A DNA stretch of 64,000 nt, taken from contig NW_026252087.1 of assembly GCF_025399195.1 (NCBI RefSeq), positions 1 to 64,000 of the forward strand. Direction: 5' to 3'. Below are positions 9,596 through 21,900 of the stretch, in pieces. A program made the translations under genes and the position numbers. Under the pieces are notes generated by a model, which saw nothing but the letters and a program-made list of their open reading frames with translations, had not been told where the DNA came from and ran no database searches. How positions within the stretch are numbered: the stretch's first letter is position 1; every line of letters starts with the position of its first letter. This stretch comes from Umbelopsis ramanniana AG (taxonomy: Eukaryota; Mucoromycota; Umbelopsidomycetes; Umbelopsidales; Umbelopsidaceae).

Positions 9596-10945
9596 TTAAT
9601 TGGTAGCTTGAGAAACGCGAGGTTGCCGTCGATACCACCAAATAGAACTTCCTCGAACCACATTCATCTTCCGTGCATTTGGAGGGAGAGCTTCATTGCT
9701 CATGAATGGAACTTGAACGGGTGCTTCAAAGGCAGTACTGTATTCATCGTCGTCACTCGTCTCAAAATCGTCTGAGTATGAGCTCAGTTCAATTAGTTTT
9801 TGTAAAGTTGGTGATCTTAAAATTTCTCGTCGTACATTGCCTAAACATATTTGATGCAGCCCATATGAAGCAGTCAATTTTGAGTTTGGTTCTTCCACTT
9901 CTTGCAGTTGTCGTTTGACTCGAATGAGGACTTCTTCAAAGAAAGCTTCGCCCAGCCATCGAGCATTACTTATGTTCAGCACGGAGAGTGACGAGCATTT
10001 TTTGACGATCTGGATTAGACCATTTTCCGACAGTGATTCGGCATCCGAGTTTGTGTTATACAAGCTTAAGTGGTGCAAATTGGAGCAGTAGTGGGCTAAA
10101 TTCAAAAAAGCCTTATCCGTGAGATGATATGCATTACCGATGACGAGGTGTTGCAGATTGAGTCGACATTCTTCAGCTAATGTTACAGTGGTTGAGTCCG
10201 TGATTGGTGTATTGCCTAGAATTTCAATGTGTCGCATTTGAGGATTCATTTTTGCCAGTTTCCGTAGCGTAGAGCCTTGCAGCGTTGTGCATCCCGTGAA
10301 GCGTATATTGCGGAGTGTCCCATGATTAAGATATTTCGCCATTTCATATATGGAGTCATCGTTTTTAGGCACATAGGAATCTAATCGGAGGGTATGGATG
10401 GAAGGACAGTTGTGTCCAATGTGTGCCAAAGGGAGTGGCTGAGTGTGTGTGTCGGCAGTGGTAACTGTTTTGGTTGGAACCCGATGTTGTATCATTTGAG
10501 GCGGCGGTAAAGCCTTCTTTGGCGGTGTAGAACTTTGTTCCATTTTAGGACCAGCTCTGACGTTACTGAAGTTTAGTGAGATGGCTTCCAAGTCGTGACA
10601 TAATGATACCACCAGAAGCATCATTTGTGAGCTGATAGACAATTCTCGTTCAGCATGAATAATCTCTATGCTCTTTACGAAGGTTCCGTATGGGAATATA
10701 GTGTTCTTGCGAGCAATAATAGCAAACGTACGATCAAAATCTCTAGTACGTATGAATTTTAGGTGTTGCCATATTATCTTCAAAGCTGGTATGGCCCAAT
10801 GTCGACATGTCTGAGCACATTTGATGATTTCTTCCGTTGACACATGCTCGAATATCCTACGCAATATACTAGGTGGTAGATTGTTACTCATGGGCTGGTA
10901 ACTTAGATCTGGACTCGTTGCACCAGTAGCGGCATATTGTGGCAT
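9596..10945 (-). CDS. F-box and leucine-rich-repeat protein
   Basis: An intronless gene of 449 codons with its ATG at 10945. Residues about 20-65 form an F-box (LPPSILRRIFEHVSTEEI followed by CAQTCRHWAIPALKIIW). After it come irregular leucine-rich repeats of the cysteine-containing type from about residue 170 to 340, with recurring patterns such as LRNIRFTGCTTL and LHHLSLYNTN. The tail is acidic (SDDFETSDDDEYS). F-box/LRR proteins are substrate receptors of SCF ubiquitin ligases: the F-box binds Skp1 and the repeats choose the target. The target here cannot be inferred. A proline- and lysine-rich linker separates the two parts. It is convergent with the TCO89-like gene. Confidence 0.85.
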   Translation of the reverse strand: MPQYAATGATSPDLSYQPMSNNLPPSILRRIFEHVSTEEIIKCAQTCRHWAIPALKIIWQHLKFIRTRDFDRTFAIIARKNTIFPYGTFVKSIEIIHAERELSISSQMMLLVVSLCHDLEAISLNFSNVRAGPKMEQSSTPPKKALPPPQMIQHRVPTKTVTTADTHTQPLPLAHIGHNCPSIHTLRLDSYVPKNDDSIYEMAKYLNHGTLRNIRFTGCTTLQGSTLRKLAKMNPQMRHIEILGNTPITDSTTVTLAEECRLNLQHLVIGNAYHLTDKAFLNLAHYCSNLHHLSLYNTNSDAESLSENGLIQIVKKCSSLSVLNISNARWLGEAFFEEVLIRVKRQLQEVEEPNSKLTASYGLHQICLGNVRREILRSPTLQKLIELSSYSDDFETSDDDEYSTAFEAPVQVPFMSNEALPPNARKMNVVRGSSIWWYRRQPRVSQATN

Positions 10946-11672
10946 TCACAAGAAAGCTGAGATTTTCCTAAGCAAAATGAAAATACAACTAAATTAGAGG
11001 CTGGAGCGTGAATGGAAACGAGCAGAGAGGAGCGTTTCAGTACTTTTGCGAGGAATGGGACAAGAAGCTTCTGGAATGGTATAATCTGTAAGATTTAGCG
11101 GCTGTTTGAACGTCCAAAAATCTCTGAGTGACATACTCTTTGGCCAATCAGATTGGCGGTGATGAATTTGAACATTTTGAAAGTGCTAACTGACTTGTGT
11201 CGCAGATTAAATGAAAGAAATCGATAGAACACTGGATGGCCCGGCCGTAAATCAAGCCTTAAATCACCCAAAGGTGAATTTTTATCTATTCACGCAATTG
11301 ATATAGTACCAAATCTAGAGCGACATGAAAAGAATATTCTGTAAATGTTTGTTGAAGTTGCCTGGATTGACAAAAACCGAAGATTTTTCATTTTTTCATT
11401 TTCCAGTAACTGGGGACTCGGATAAAGTATAATACATCATACCTTACTCCAATCTCAGTGCGGTTTCGGTAAGCGTTTAAAGATCGCTCGAAACAAAGCT
11501 TGGGCCTGATTTGAAATAAGTTATATCAACAAATCATTTCTTGCTGCTATGCATTATTATATAATTTGCCTCTCATGCTTTTATTATGAGTTTGACGAAC
11601 TATTAACTTGTAAATATTACATTTCACGAATTTTCTCGGCGTGTTAACGGATAAAACAAATCAAATGGTGTA
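10946..11672. other. intergenic, upstream of the F-box gene
   Basis: About 730 bases between the ATG of the F-box gene and the stop of the RINGv gene, both on the minus strand. I see no further gene and no repeat structure here. Confidence 0.5.
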
Positions 11673-12749
11673 TCACTCGACGTCTAAAATGCGCTCCTTT
11701 ACCTTTCCAGCAACATTTTCCACATGCCGTTCCACGAATATGTAGACCCCACCTACGGCGCCTATTAGACCGAACAGAAGCACAGTCATTATAATGAATG
11801 CCACAACAAAAAGTAGTCCAGCAAGAGCAGCATCACCACCACCAAGTGCTCCGCAATCGGCCAGATATAATGATGAACAACCATCAGGGCAGCACCATAT
11901 GGGCATTGTCACAGAATCCGCTCCTTCAGTTGCACATCGATATATGAATGCAACAAAGCCAATAATGGCGGTGGTTGCGATGCCGCAGGCAAAATAGATT
12001 GCCACAGTTCTTGCAGGGTTGTGTAGGGCAAGTGTATCGATAAAATAAGCCAATAATGAAGCAATGGCAACTATGAAAGCCACTATCAATGCAGTTGCGA
12101 ACGCAACAAACCACTTGTTCCCAATAATATATGCATACATGGGTCGGTATAGGTGATACTGATATCCGCAAAGATCACAGGCATATGTCGAAGCTGCCCT
12201 GGGAGATTCTTTTCGCCAACGCTAGTATACAACCGAGTAACATTAGCTCCGATACAAATCCTTGACTGCAATCTTATGTAAATGGACTTACGTTGAGACA
12301 GTCTAAGTGTACGTACATCATACTAATATTACTGCCTTAGTCAAAACGAACACAAATTTCTTGGAGAAAAACTTTCCTTACCTTCCTTTGCACTTGCACG
12401 GCTTAATTAAAGGATTTTTGGCGTAGACTCGTTTACTTCTTAAATGATGTGCATCATGACTCGTCCTATAGTAGGGTTCGCTGGATACCAGGTCTACTTC
12501 TTCGTCGGCAATAGTAGCGTCATCGTCACTATCGTCTTCGCCACTTTGGCATATTCTACAAAGCCGTGGTTCTGCTGTTTCAGAATGGTCTTCAACTGCG
12601 ATCCGAGTGTCATTGGCTGTGAGGATGGGTGAGCTTGACGTTGGATTATACAGCAATGGTTCAGCTGTGGCAGGAGTGTTCTGATCGGGATGGTCACTTA
12701 GAGTATCATTCAACTCTCTATAATATGGGTTTTGTGATTCAAGGCCCAT
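11673..12749 (-). CDS. RINGv (MARCH-type) membrane E3 ubiquitin ligase
   Basis: Exons, in transcript order: 12749-12382, 12322-12292 (31 nt) and 12221-11673; 315 residues. Joining them gives a complete C4HC3 RING-variant domain: CRICQSGEDD, then CKCKGSMMYVHLDCLNRW, then YACDLCGYQYHLYRP. The domain has a long acidic insertion between its first and second cysteine pairs. The tiny middle exon carries the histidine and the following cysteine ligand, so the domain exists only if it is spliced in. Downstream are hydrophobic segments: one right after the RING domain, one about 35 residues later and one near the C terminus. RINGv proteins with membrane spans ubiquitinate membrane proteins for sorting or degradation. 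The N-terminal 60 residues look disordered. Phases at both introns are consistent. Confidence 0.85.
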
Positions 12750-14060
12750 TGTGAGTATTTAAATGGGGGGTATGGCTTGTGTGTTCACGAAAGGTGTGGG
12801 AGAGCAGCGAAATTTGCTGGTGTCCTGTGCTCAAAGCTGAGGCGTTGAGACCTGTCAGCTAAATTTGGAAGTCGTGGCTGATACAAAAGCGCAGTTCAAA
12901 TGCTACTGTCTGAATACCAGAATTCAAAAGGCAGAATACCCTAATATTGGCTAATGATATAAAACTCAAATAGCTTATGTAAGGTTGTAGCTTGTTTATA
13001 TAGATAATTATACCTTTGAAGATGCATCTAATTACCCCTGAAAATAACTATGTCATAGCCAGAATGTCTTGCCGCATGACAGACCATAGAGGTCCTTTCC
13101 GAAGTCTTCAAGAGATCCGTAGGACTCATTGTTTCTGGTAGAAGCAAGTTGATTTTCTAATAAAGAATGCACAGTCTGTCCATTCTTGCATGAGATAATT
13201 AAGAACCAAAGAACCTCTGCATGACGTTCCCAACGTATCGCCCGGAGACTACTTCGTAACCCCAAGGAAGCACCTTATCTTCTTTGTCAAGCTCTATCAT
13301 AATACTCTTATTGACAAAAAAATTCTAGATTTTAAGAGATCTGTTGAATCTTCAATAAAATCAGTACAAATGAATCGCTTTGTCATTTAGTATACCTCCC
13401 TTATTCTCAAAAATTAAGCATTTTAGGAACGGTTGATTATTGACTCTTGGCTCAAACATATTCAAACCGTTTTTGTACTTTTGAACAGGTTCAGCATCTT
13501 CCTCTGATATAAGGTAGTAAAATGAAATTTTCATCATTAGTTAAGGTCTTTTGGAAAAGAATATCATGTTATCTCAGGAAATTAATGGTATGACATGAGG
13601 TATTTTAATTCAAGAAACAATTGGACGCAAGACAGTTTTTGTGACAGCCTGGCTATCAACAATGGTGGTGTGACCTTACATTCTCATCGGTAGAAGAGTC
13701 TATTGAGAGCAAAAAGTGCCAAGATATGTTGTCTTATAACGCCTGAAACATCGTAACGATGCGTAGATCTGGTGTATGGTTAGATGGGCATGTAGTACGA
13801 TAGCTGACGTTTTGGACAAAGTAGTCAACCGATGCGGTCTGCCGCGATTGCTGGATTGGTAGAAAATAATTCATATATGGTAGCAGGATGATGTAGATCT
13901 ATTATCTTGTCACTTCGGTCGATTTTCCTCAAGTTTGGGAGGCCATTTCTGTTCATCATGCAAGTGGGTTACGGGGGGATTTTTCGATTTCCTCAGCCAG
14001 CCAAAAATCTGGTAAGCGTTCTTTTACCAAATTGGGCTTATATCGTCCGTGGCTGGAAAA
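12750..14060. other. intergenic stretch between divergent genes
   Basis: About 1.3 kb between the RINGv gene (minus) and the P450 gene (plus). It holds only short open frames, the longest about 70 codons at 13053-13265 on the minus strand with no recognisable product. Confidence 0.5.
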
Positions 14061-14067
14061 TATAAAA
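14061..14067 (+). promoter_or_regulatory. TATA box of the P450 gene
   Basis: TATAAAA 55 bases before the ATG at 14116, in AT-rich context. Confidence 0.5.
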
Positions 14068-14115
14068 GTCGTTCAGAATTACGGCTGAAGTCTTTTACCA
14101 TCTGCCTCATTTCCA

Positions 14116-16199
14116 ATGGAGAACCAACTTATCAAGATAATCGATCGTTTGCCGGATGGAATTGTTCGTCAGTTCTTGAAGCGAAACGCTAAATACTCTT
14201 CAGCAGTGGCTATCCTTGCCGCTGGTTACTTTGTGACGAGCGTGAGTGTACTAGAAAACGGTGATTTGACCATGCACAGCGTTAACTGATGCCAAGATCA
14301 GAGGCTTTACAGAGTTTATTTTGGCCCGTTGAGCAATATCCCCGGCACATTTTTTGATACTTTCTTTGATATGCCAATGCTTTATTACAATTTGCCGCTT
14401 GGAACCAGGTACGAAAGAATACCTCCACGTGGTATGTTAAAAACATCGGGAAAGATATGCATGAAACTGAGTATTGGCCACACAGATACCAGCGTATGGT
14501 TGGACTTCATCAGAAGTATGGCAGGATTGTGAAATCGACAAGTCGCACCATCACTATCTCAGATAAAAATATGATCAAGCAGATCTTACACGACGATGAC
14601 CTTCCCAAAGCATGGGCATACAAGAACCTTCAACGTAAGGCTAGAGACATTGCTGAAGACATACCACTATTACAGACTAATCATTGTTATCAGTTGACGG
14701 ACATCAAACTATGTTCAATACCATTGACAAGGATTTCCACAAGACAAGAAGACGCGTTGTCTCCCCTGCATTTTCAGTGAAATATCTTGCTGCTTTGGAA
14801 CATCTGATGTCAGACTCCGTAGGCGAGTTTGTCCAGCACATCAATAGTGCAGTTGATACAGCACACCTTCACAACCAGCCTAGCGCTGAGGTCGACATGT
14901 GGCGTCTCCTCCAATCCACTGCTCTGGTAAGCCATAACTGTCAAAAGATATTGTGCTTCGTTATGGCGCTGACTGGAATGCGTGTAGGATGTTATTGGGG
15001 CTACTGCGTTCGATCAAAGTTTCAATATGGTCAAGAATGGATCCCATCCCTTACCAGCAACCATCACCAGAAATTTGACACATGCTGCGCTTGCTAGTGC
15101 TGTAAGTAAAGACTTTATAAATGCTGTTAACGAATACTTTGAAGACTCACTTTTGCAACAGACAAAATCAATCCCTATTTTTGGTAAAATTGTTGATTTC
15201 TTTATCAAAAGCAACGAAAGTAAATTTGACATCGGCAAGGCAAGTAAAACATGCATATATTTCATCATTATGCAAGTCTATAATTCGACAACATGATTAA
15301 CTCAATAATCTAGTTCATGGTCGGTATTATCGAGGAGCGTCTCAAGTCAGGAAAGAGAAAGAATGATATTTTGCAAATTTTGATTGACTCGCAAAACGCT
15401 GAGCTCAAGAACGATCGATTAAATAATGAAGACATCGTCCACGAAAACATTCTGTTCTTGATTGCTGGCTCGGAAACTACTTCGTAAGTGTTGTGCATTA
15501 AATTTGTAACAACAGAGCCTTGAAACTGATGATGTTCTTCTGTTAGCAACACTATTGGTTTTGCTATCATTCATCTGATAGAGCATCCTGAAGCTTTGGC
15601 TCTTTTGAGAGAGGAATTGGATAGCGTATATCCTCGCAATGGCAGTAATGTTCGTTTTGAGCACGAAGACCTCAAAAATCTCCCATATTTGAATGCAGTC
15701 ATCAACGAAACTATGAGAATCAAGCCAGTTGCTATGGGCGGCCTTCCCAGAGAAACTGATAGAGACTACATCCTTGGTGGAAAGTACCATATCCCCAAAA
15801 ATATATTGATCTCTGCACACATTTATGCCTGCCAGGTCGACCCTGAATACTGGCCAGAGCCACTGGCTTTCAAACCAGAACGTTGGTTGGAAGGTTCTGA
15901 TATTCCTGCTGACAAAGATGCCTTCTTCCCATTCTCCTCAGGGTGAGATACATGATGTTTATGCAGTAGCAGACAATGGAATTGTGCTAACGTATGCTTC
16001 CCAAATTTGCAGTTCTCGAAATTGTATTGGTAAAAACTTTGCTTGGATGGAGATGAGACTACTTTTGGCTTCCTTCGTGTACAACTTCAATTTTGATCCT
16101 GTGCCAGAAAGTGTTGAAGACGCTAAACATCTTCGCCAATTTATTACTTACACTATTGCTAGCAACTCCTACAAAGTCAAGATTACAAAACGTCATTAA
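14116..16199 (+). CDS. cytochrome P450 monooxygenase
   Basis: Eight exons: 14116-14241, 14302-14408, 14486-14634, 14694-14926, 14988-15239, 15314-15483, 15547-15942 and 16013-16199; 539 residues, a normal P450 length. The N terminus has a hydrophobic stretch (SAVAILAAGYFVTS) suited to an endoplasmic reticulum anchor. The oxygen-binding I-helix motif AGSETT lies at residues 340-345, E400-T-M-R403 is the ExxR pair, and the haem loop FSSGSRNCIG places the cysteine ligand at 482; the last is completed across intron 7. All key residues are present, so the enzyme should be functional. Intron 5 has a GC donor (GCAAGT) instead of GT. Substrate is unknown; the IPG-rich N-terminal region resembles P450s expanded in early-diverging fungi. 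No biosynthetic cluster surrounds it. Confidence 0.9.
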
Positions 16200-16377
16200 T
16201 GGATATCGTTCATTATGCCTCTGGCTCATCTGTATTAAATCGATTGTAACAATATCATTATTGAGATATTTTGTATGCCATCTTCTATGGAATTCCTTCT
16301 TGTCCTTGTTATCATTACTTCAGACTTAACATTTTTTTTATAAATGTCTTCCACGGCCGTATATCTTAAAAAAGCAA

Positions 16378-18182
16378 TCACTTGCGTTTATGTGCTTCAG
16401 CGTCGTCTGGTACCGTGGAGTGCCGCCTCTTAGTTCCTCTAGCATCATCAGCGCTTGCGGCGCTGTTGGATTTGGATCCGTGTACTTCATCAGGAACTTC
16501 TGGCATTAAAAGAGCACCATCACCGGGAAATTGGTAAACTATTGGCAGCTTAGCGGAAGCATCCAAGGTCTTGTTTTCGACAGCCGTCTCTTTTTGCAGG
16601 CTAGTCGACGAACCTTCGTACTATTAATGATAATGTCAGAATCGTCCGCTGGGTAGTCTACTTGGGAGAAACTTGTAGTGATTAGCAAACTTACCTTATC
16701 CAATTTTGGAGTATCCATAGAGTTTAACACCATTCGAATAAAATCAGTCATGCTCTTCTCAAACTCAACCAACGGGTATCGCTCCGCAAGCTCAGTAAAG
16801 TGCATCTTTAAATCTCCATTAACGAGTAGAAGCTAGATTTGAACGTATGTACAAGAGTTAGCAAGGGCACACATTTTCATAAAAAGTTGCTTTGCAATAT
16901 TCAAACCTCTTTCTCTCTTTCTCGAAGTTGTTGTGAAAACAAAAAGATGGTTCTGGTCTTGGGGAACAGCAGAAAGTGATCTTCAGCTCGTACACCCCAT
17001 AGTTCTTCTTCATCCTCTTCGTCATTTTCTTGGTCGGTTTGGTCTGATGGATCCGGAGTTGACTCCTCATCTTCATCATCCTCATCTTTTTCATCGTCCT
17101 CATCTTTTTCGTCATCCTCTTTGTCATCTTCTTCGACATCACCGTATGAAAACGCTTCAAAGATGTATTGGAGTCCAATGTGAGAGTCACATAGATAGCT
17201 CTCGATAACAGCTTGCGTTAAAAACTCTAGAAACAAATCGTACCACTTGGGTGGCATTCCTCCTCCCATGACTCGTTCACCGGCAAAAGTCATAGGTTGT
17301 GCAGGACTGTTTGTGTTACTAGCCGATTCCAACGCCATCCGAAGCCAGTCTGCACTCGTTTTGAGAAACGCAGGTATCGCATCAATTAAGCCAAGACAAT
17401 GGGCAGTTGGCAGTTGTGTGGAGGGTGGAGTGACCGGCTTTTGTGTTCGTTTTTTGGGTTCTGTGGGGATTTGACAAAGCACGCAGTGGCTCTTTCGATG
17501 ACGACGGCAGCATGGTGGTTCTATTGGTTTTGCAAAAAATTCTCTTCTAAGTTTAATATCATGTGATTCGTCTTGGTCATCGCTATTGATGGTCGATACA
17601 ATTTGTTCCGAGTGCTTGCGGATACGGGTTGATACAGTGTGTTCGGAGGGATGTATGCTGTTTGGAGCAGGATCGAATCTTCCAAACACTAAATTCGTCA
17701 GTTGGCATAAATGCAAGCGCTGTTCTAGTTGCGGGTTTTTGGATATTGAAGACGGTGTTCTCTTGCGATGGTCTGATAGAACACCTAAAAATGATATCAA
17801 TTGTCAATGAGGACTTGTCAATACATAACGTCAAATAAGGCTCCGTTTGCATACCTGCAACGATAGACTCCACAGCGTTCTTATCTCTTTCTGCTCTCGA
17901 AGCAGTATCACGCCATTTAGTAGTTCGTCGTTTAATATGCTCTGGCTCATTTTCGTCTTGTTCCTGCAGCGGAGATGTAAGCTCATCCAATTCCAGAGCA
18001 GCCTGCTGCAGTCGTGATTGTATCGACAGAAAGAGAAGATAGTCTAGGATTATTTTATTTGTAGATGGGGCAGTGGGATCGGGCTGGATGGTGCTAGGCT
18101 GAGCAGAATAAAGGTAGCTTATGCTAGGTCGACGGTGCTCCGGAGCATCACCACCGTCAGCTGCCTTATTTTGAGTCGACAT
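16378..18182 (-). CDS. unrecognised conserved-looking acidic protein
   Basis: Exons in transcript order: 18182-17855, 17784-16907, 16832-16695 and 16620-16378; 528 residues with consistent phases. I do not recognise the family. Visible parts: a Ser/Pro-rich N terminus; a basic patch KRRTTKWRDTASRAERDK; a possible zinc-binding cluster CCRRHRKSHCVLC near residue 190; a hydrophobic helix-rich block (KWYDLFLEFLTQAVIESYL) followed by about 45 mostly Asp/Glu residues; then a well-formed block starting LWGVRAEDHFLLFPKTRT and running through LLVNGDLKMHFTELAERYPL; and a basic tail TKRRHSTVP that could be a nuclear signal. The join between exons 2 and 3 uses a weak donor (GTTTGA) but restores this block in frame, so I read one gene rather than two. 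It is divergent from the chitin synthase gene, 791 bases away. Confidence 0.65.
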
Positions 18183-18973
18183 GGAAAGAGTCTTTCAAAT
18201 GTGTTTGACTGGCCTATGATTCTATAAAGAGTTTGTTGGTTTTTACGGTTATGATTTTAAAGCTCCGTTGGAGATGGAACAGATGGGGACTCAAATGAAC
18301 TTGCCGGCCAAGAGCGCGGTGAGCTTGATCCATCCAGCCAATCAAACTTCGTGGCCAACCAGTGCATACTGTCTGGTACATTTAGATTACGAGTGTTATG
18401 AACAACCTAATAATGATATTGATTTCGTTAGCTAGCAAAATACTCTCAGTATTTTCCATTGAATCAAGCGAGGTAGATCAAAAAATAGGATACCGAGTAA
18501 ATCCTTTCTGCTGCATCCGGCTGGGAGCTTAGCCAACCAAATTGGCAATATGGAGAATCAGTAGCAAGAGCGAAGAGTCCCCGCCCATATCTGTGTTACC
18601 CATCGTTAATTGAAAGCAGGCCTTGTGTGACATGAGAAGGTAAATTTGGCTCGTCAAAAGAAAGCATCTTTGCACTCAATCCCCTTTTCATCGTCTTTCT
18701 TTCTCCTCTGCTCTCCTACCCTTACATCAAGGGCATCAAGCTAAGGAAGATCATAAAGCTGAAGATCAACAGACAATAGAAATAGAATAAGGTAACGATA
18801 GTAAGGAGATTGTGTGCTATTTTATATAGCATTTAAGGAGAAGGATTCATACGACAACCCTCCCTCTCCTCGCAGTTCGAGCTTTTTAACTAACAGTTTG
18901 CTCAAATCAGAACCACTCTTTTCATTTCCCATATCTCTTGGTTGCCATAATTTAAGCCGATCATAACAAGGAA
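18183..18973. promoter_or_regulatory. divergent intergenic region, chitin synthase upstream sequence
   Basis: 791 bases between two divergent ATGs. A pyrimidine-rich tract (about 18685-18725, TTTCTTTCTCCTCTGCTCTCC and similar) lies about 270 bases before the chitin synthase ATG, as often seen before highly expressed fungal genes. TTTTATATAGC near 18821-18831 could be a TATA element. The rest shows no gene. Confidence 0.4.
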
Positions 18974-21900
18974 ATGGCCTACAGACCCCCTCCACAACAG
19001 CGGTCGCCTACCAGCCCGTATCCTGCAACGCACGGCCCCTACTCACCACCTGGCCCATCGCCTGGCCCACGCTACCCACCCCAAGGACAACCCTACAATG
19101 CCCATTCACCACCTCAGCGTCAATACACGAGCCCACCTACAACAGGGTATGCTCCACATGTAAATGGCTATTTTGATGATGACCGCGCTGGGTTACTTCA
19201 ACACTCTGCTCCGCAACCATCTTCAACACCATTTAATGGCGGCGGTGGTGGTGGTGGTGGTGGTGGTGGTGGTTACAACCACCCGCTGGAGAGAAATGGT
19301 CCAGATCAGCGTGTCAACATGGAGCATGATCGCATGCAGCAACCACCTAGAAAACTGGGTTATAGAAAGGTATATATTTATTTTTTTACGGGCATTGCAA
19401 TGTCACACAAATACTGATCCTTAGCCTATCCAAATTTGCGACTAATTGCTTGTTTTCCCATGTTTACTCTAGACAATTCGCCATGTAGAGCTTACTCAAG
19501 GCAATCTTGTTCTCGACTGTCCTGTTCCTGACAAGCTTCTGAGAAACGTGAAATACACTACAGGAGAAGAGTTCACCCATATGCGTTACACAGCTGCTAC
19601 CTGTGACCCAAATGACTTTTTGAAAAACAGATACACTCTCAGAACACACAATTATGGCAGAAAGACCGAGCTTTTCATTGTTATGGTAAGTCACTGAGTA
19701 CGTCGGATGCCAAGTAAAGCAAAAAACTAACAATGTTTTCACCAGACCATGTACAACGAAGACGATCAACTTTTCCTCAAGACTATGAACTCCGTTATTA
19801 AAAATATTGCCCACTTGTGCTCAAGAACAAAGAGTAAAACTTGGGGTCCGGATGGCTGGCAAAAGATCACTGTATGCGTAGTAGCTGATGGTCGTACTAA
19901 GATCCACCCTCGAGTTCTCAAAGTTCTTGGTGCCATGGGTGTTTATCAGGTTTGTTCATGCTTTAACATCATTCTACCACCATCTGATTTCAACTGCTTA
20001 ACAAATCGATATCATAATAGGAAGGAATTGCTAAAACTGAAGTTGTCGGTCGTGCTGTAACAGCACACATTTACGAGTACACCTCGCAGGTCATGGTGGA
20101 CAGAGAGACTGGCAAAATGTTTGGATCTGATAAGGGTAGTGTCCCTATTCAGATCGTCTTTTGTCTCAAAGAGAAGAACGCAAAGAAGTTAAACTCTCAT
20201 AGATGGTTCTTCAGAGCATTTGCTCCTCTTTTGAATCCCAATGTGTGTATTTTATTGGATGTCGGTACACGTCCAAGCGGTACAAGTTTATACCATTTGT
20301 GGAAAGGTAAGATTCAATTAAAGTACTGCGTTACCTGGAATTTTCTTATCGACTAACTTAATGAAACATCAGCTTTTGATCGTGCTCCATACATTGGTGG
20401 TGCTTGTGGTGAAATCTGTGCTGAACTTGGAAAGGGTTGGAGCAACCTCATCAACCCACTTGTTGCTTCCCAGAATTTCGAATACAAAATGTCCAATATC
20501 CTCGACAAGCCTTTGGAATCTGTTTTCGGTTACATTTCGGTGTTGCCTGGTGCTTTCTCCGCTTATCGTTACAAAGCTTTGAAAGATATTGCTCCCGGTG
20601 TTGGCCCACTATCTTCTTACTTCAAGGGTGAAGCATTGCACGGAGGCGCAGCCGATGCAGGCATTTTTGAAGCCAATATGTACCTTGCTGAAGATCGTAT
20701 TCTTTGTTTCGAATTAGTGGCAAAGAAGGGAGAACAGTGGCTTCTCAAGTATGTCAAGGCAGCCAAGGCTGAAACGGATGTCCCAGACAATTTGGCAGAA
20801 TTCATCTCCCAACGTAGACGCTGGCTGAACGGATCCTTCTTCGCATCTTTCTTTGCTACCTACCACTTTTATCGAATTTGGACCAGTGGACAAAATCTTT
20901 GGCGCAAATTCTTGATGACCCTTTTCTTCATTTATAACTTTATCAACTTGGTGTTCAACTGGTTTGCACTGGTAAGTTCATTAACAATCTTCGACTTCAA
21001 TACAGGAGACATACTAAACAATCTTTATGTACTACAGGGCAACTTCTACCTTACTTTCTTCTTCCTCACAAAAGCATCTGTTCCAACTACTTACGAGACT
21101 ATGGTGGACGGCAAACTTTCAGAAGTCACACAATCAACTACCGTCCCTGATCCATTCTACGGACATGGCAACATCGCTTTTACATTCTTGCGTGAGCTTT
21201 ATATAATGGTTATCATCATCATTGTTATCTCGGCACTTGGTAATCGTCCACAAGGTTCAAAGACAATCTACTGGATTTGTGTCGTTATCTTTGCTATCCT
21301 CATGTTGGTCATGTTGTATGTTGCTGGTTTCACAATTTGGCAAACTGTGCCAAAATCCGTATCTGGATGGAAAAATGCATACACGTTGTTCCAAACGTCT
21401 CCAGCATTCCGTGATATCATCATCTCCCTTGGATCAACCTACGTTCTTTACTTCTTCTCATCCTTTTTGTATGGTCAGCCATGGCACATGTTTACTTCAT
21501 TCATTCAATACTTGGCACTCTTGCCCTCTTATGTCAATATCCTCATGGTAAGCAATTGACCGCTGTGGGTTTAAGCTCCACAACTGGATCATTAACATGT
21601 GTCGTCTATAATAGGTCTACGCATTCTGTAACACACACGATGTCAGGTATGTCAGTTTATCATATGGAAATATATCTTCGACAAGTTACTAACTAATGCG
21701 ATTATTACAGTTGGGGTACAAAGGGTGATAACAAAACAGAGTCTTTGGGTGCGGCTGAAGCAACCACTGGTAAAGACGGTCAGAAACTCATCAAGGTGGA
21801 GGTACCAACAGAAAGAGAGGACATCAATTCCAACTATGAAAAGTTCCTTCGAGATCTGGCAGTGCCTGAGGTGAAAAAAGTTGAACATCGTGACGCAAAG

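Noticed and set aside
13053-13265. 70-codon minus-strand open frame
   Set aside because: It starts with ATG but has no domain and no neighbouring exons in phase.
16378-16805. A separate small gene starting at the Met at 16805
   Set aside because: The sequence before that Met (LLVNGDLK) continues the conserved block and joins in phase to the upstream exon at 16907, so it is part of the larger gene.
16858-17190. Met/Lys-rich 110-codon minus-strand frame
   Set aside because: It is the shadow of the Asp/Glu codon run in the acidic protein.
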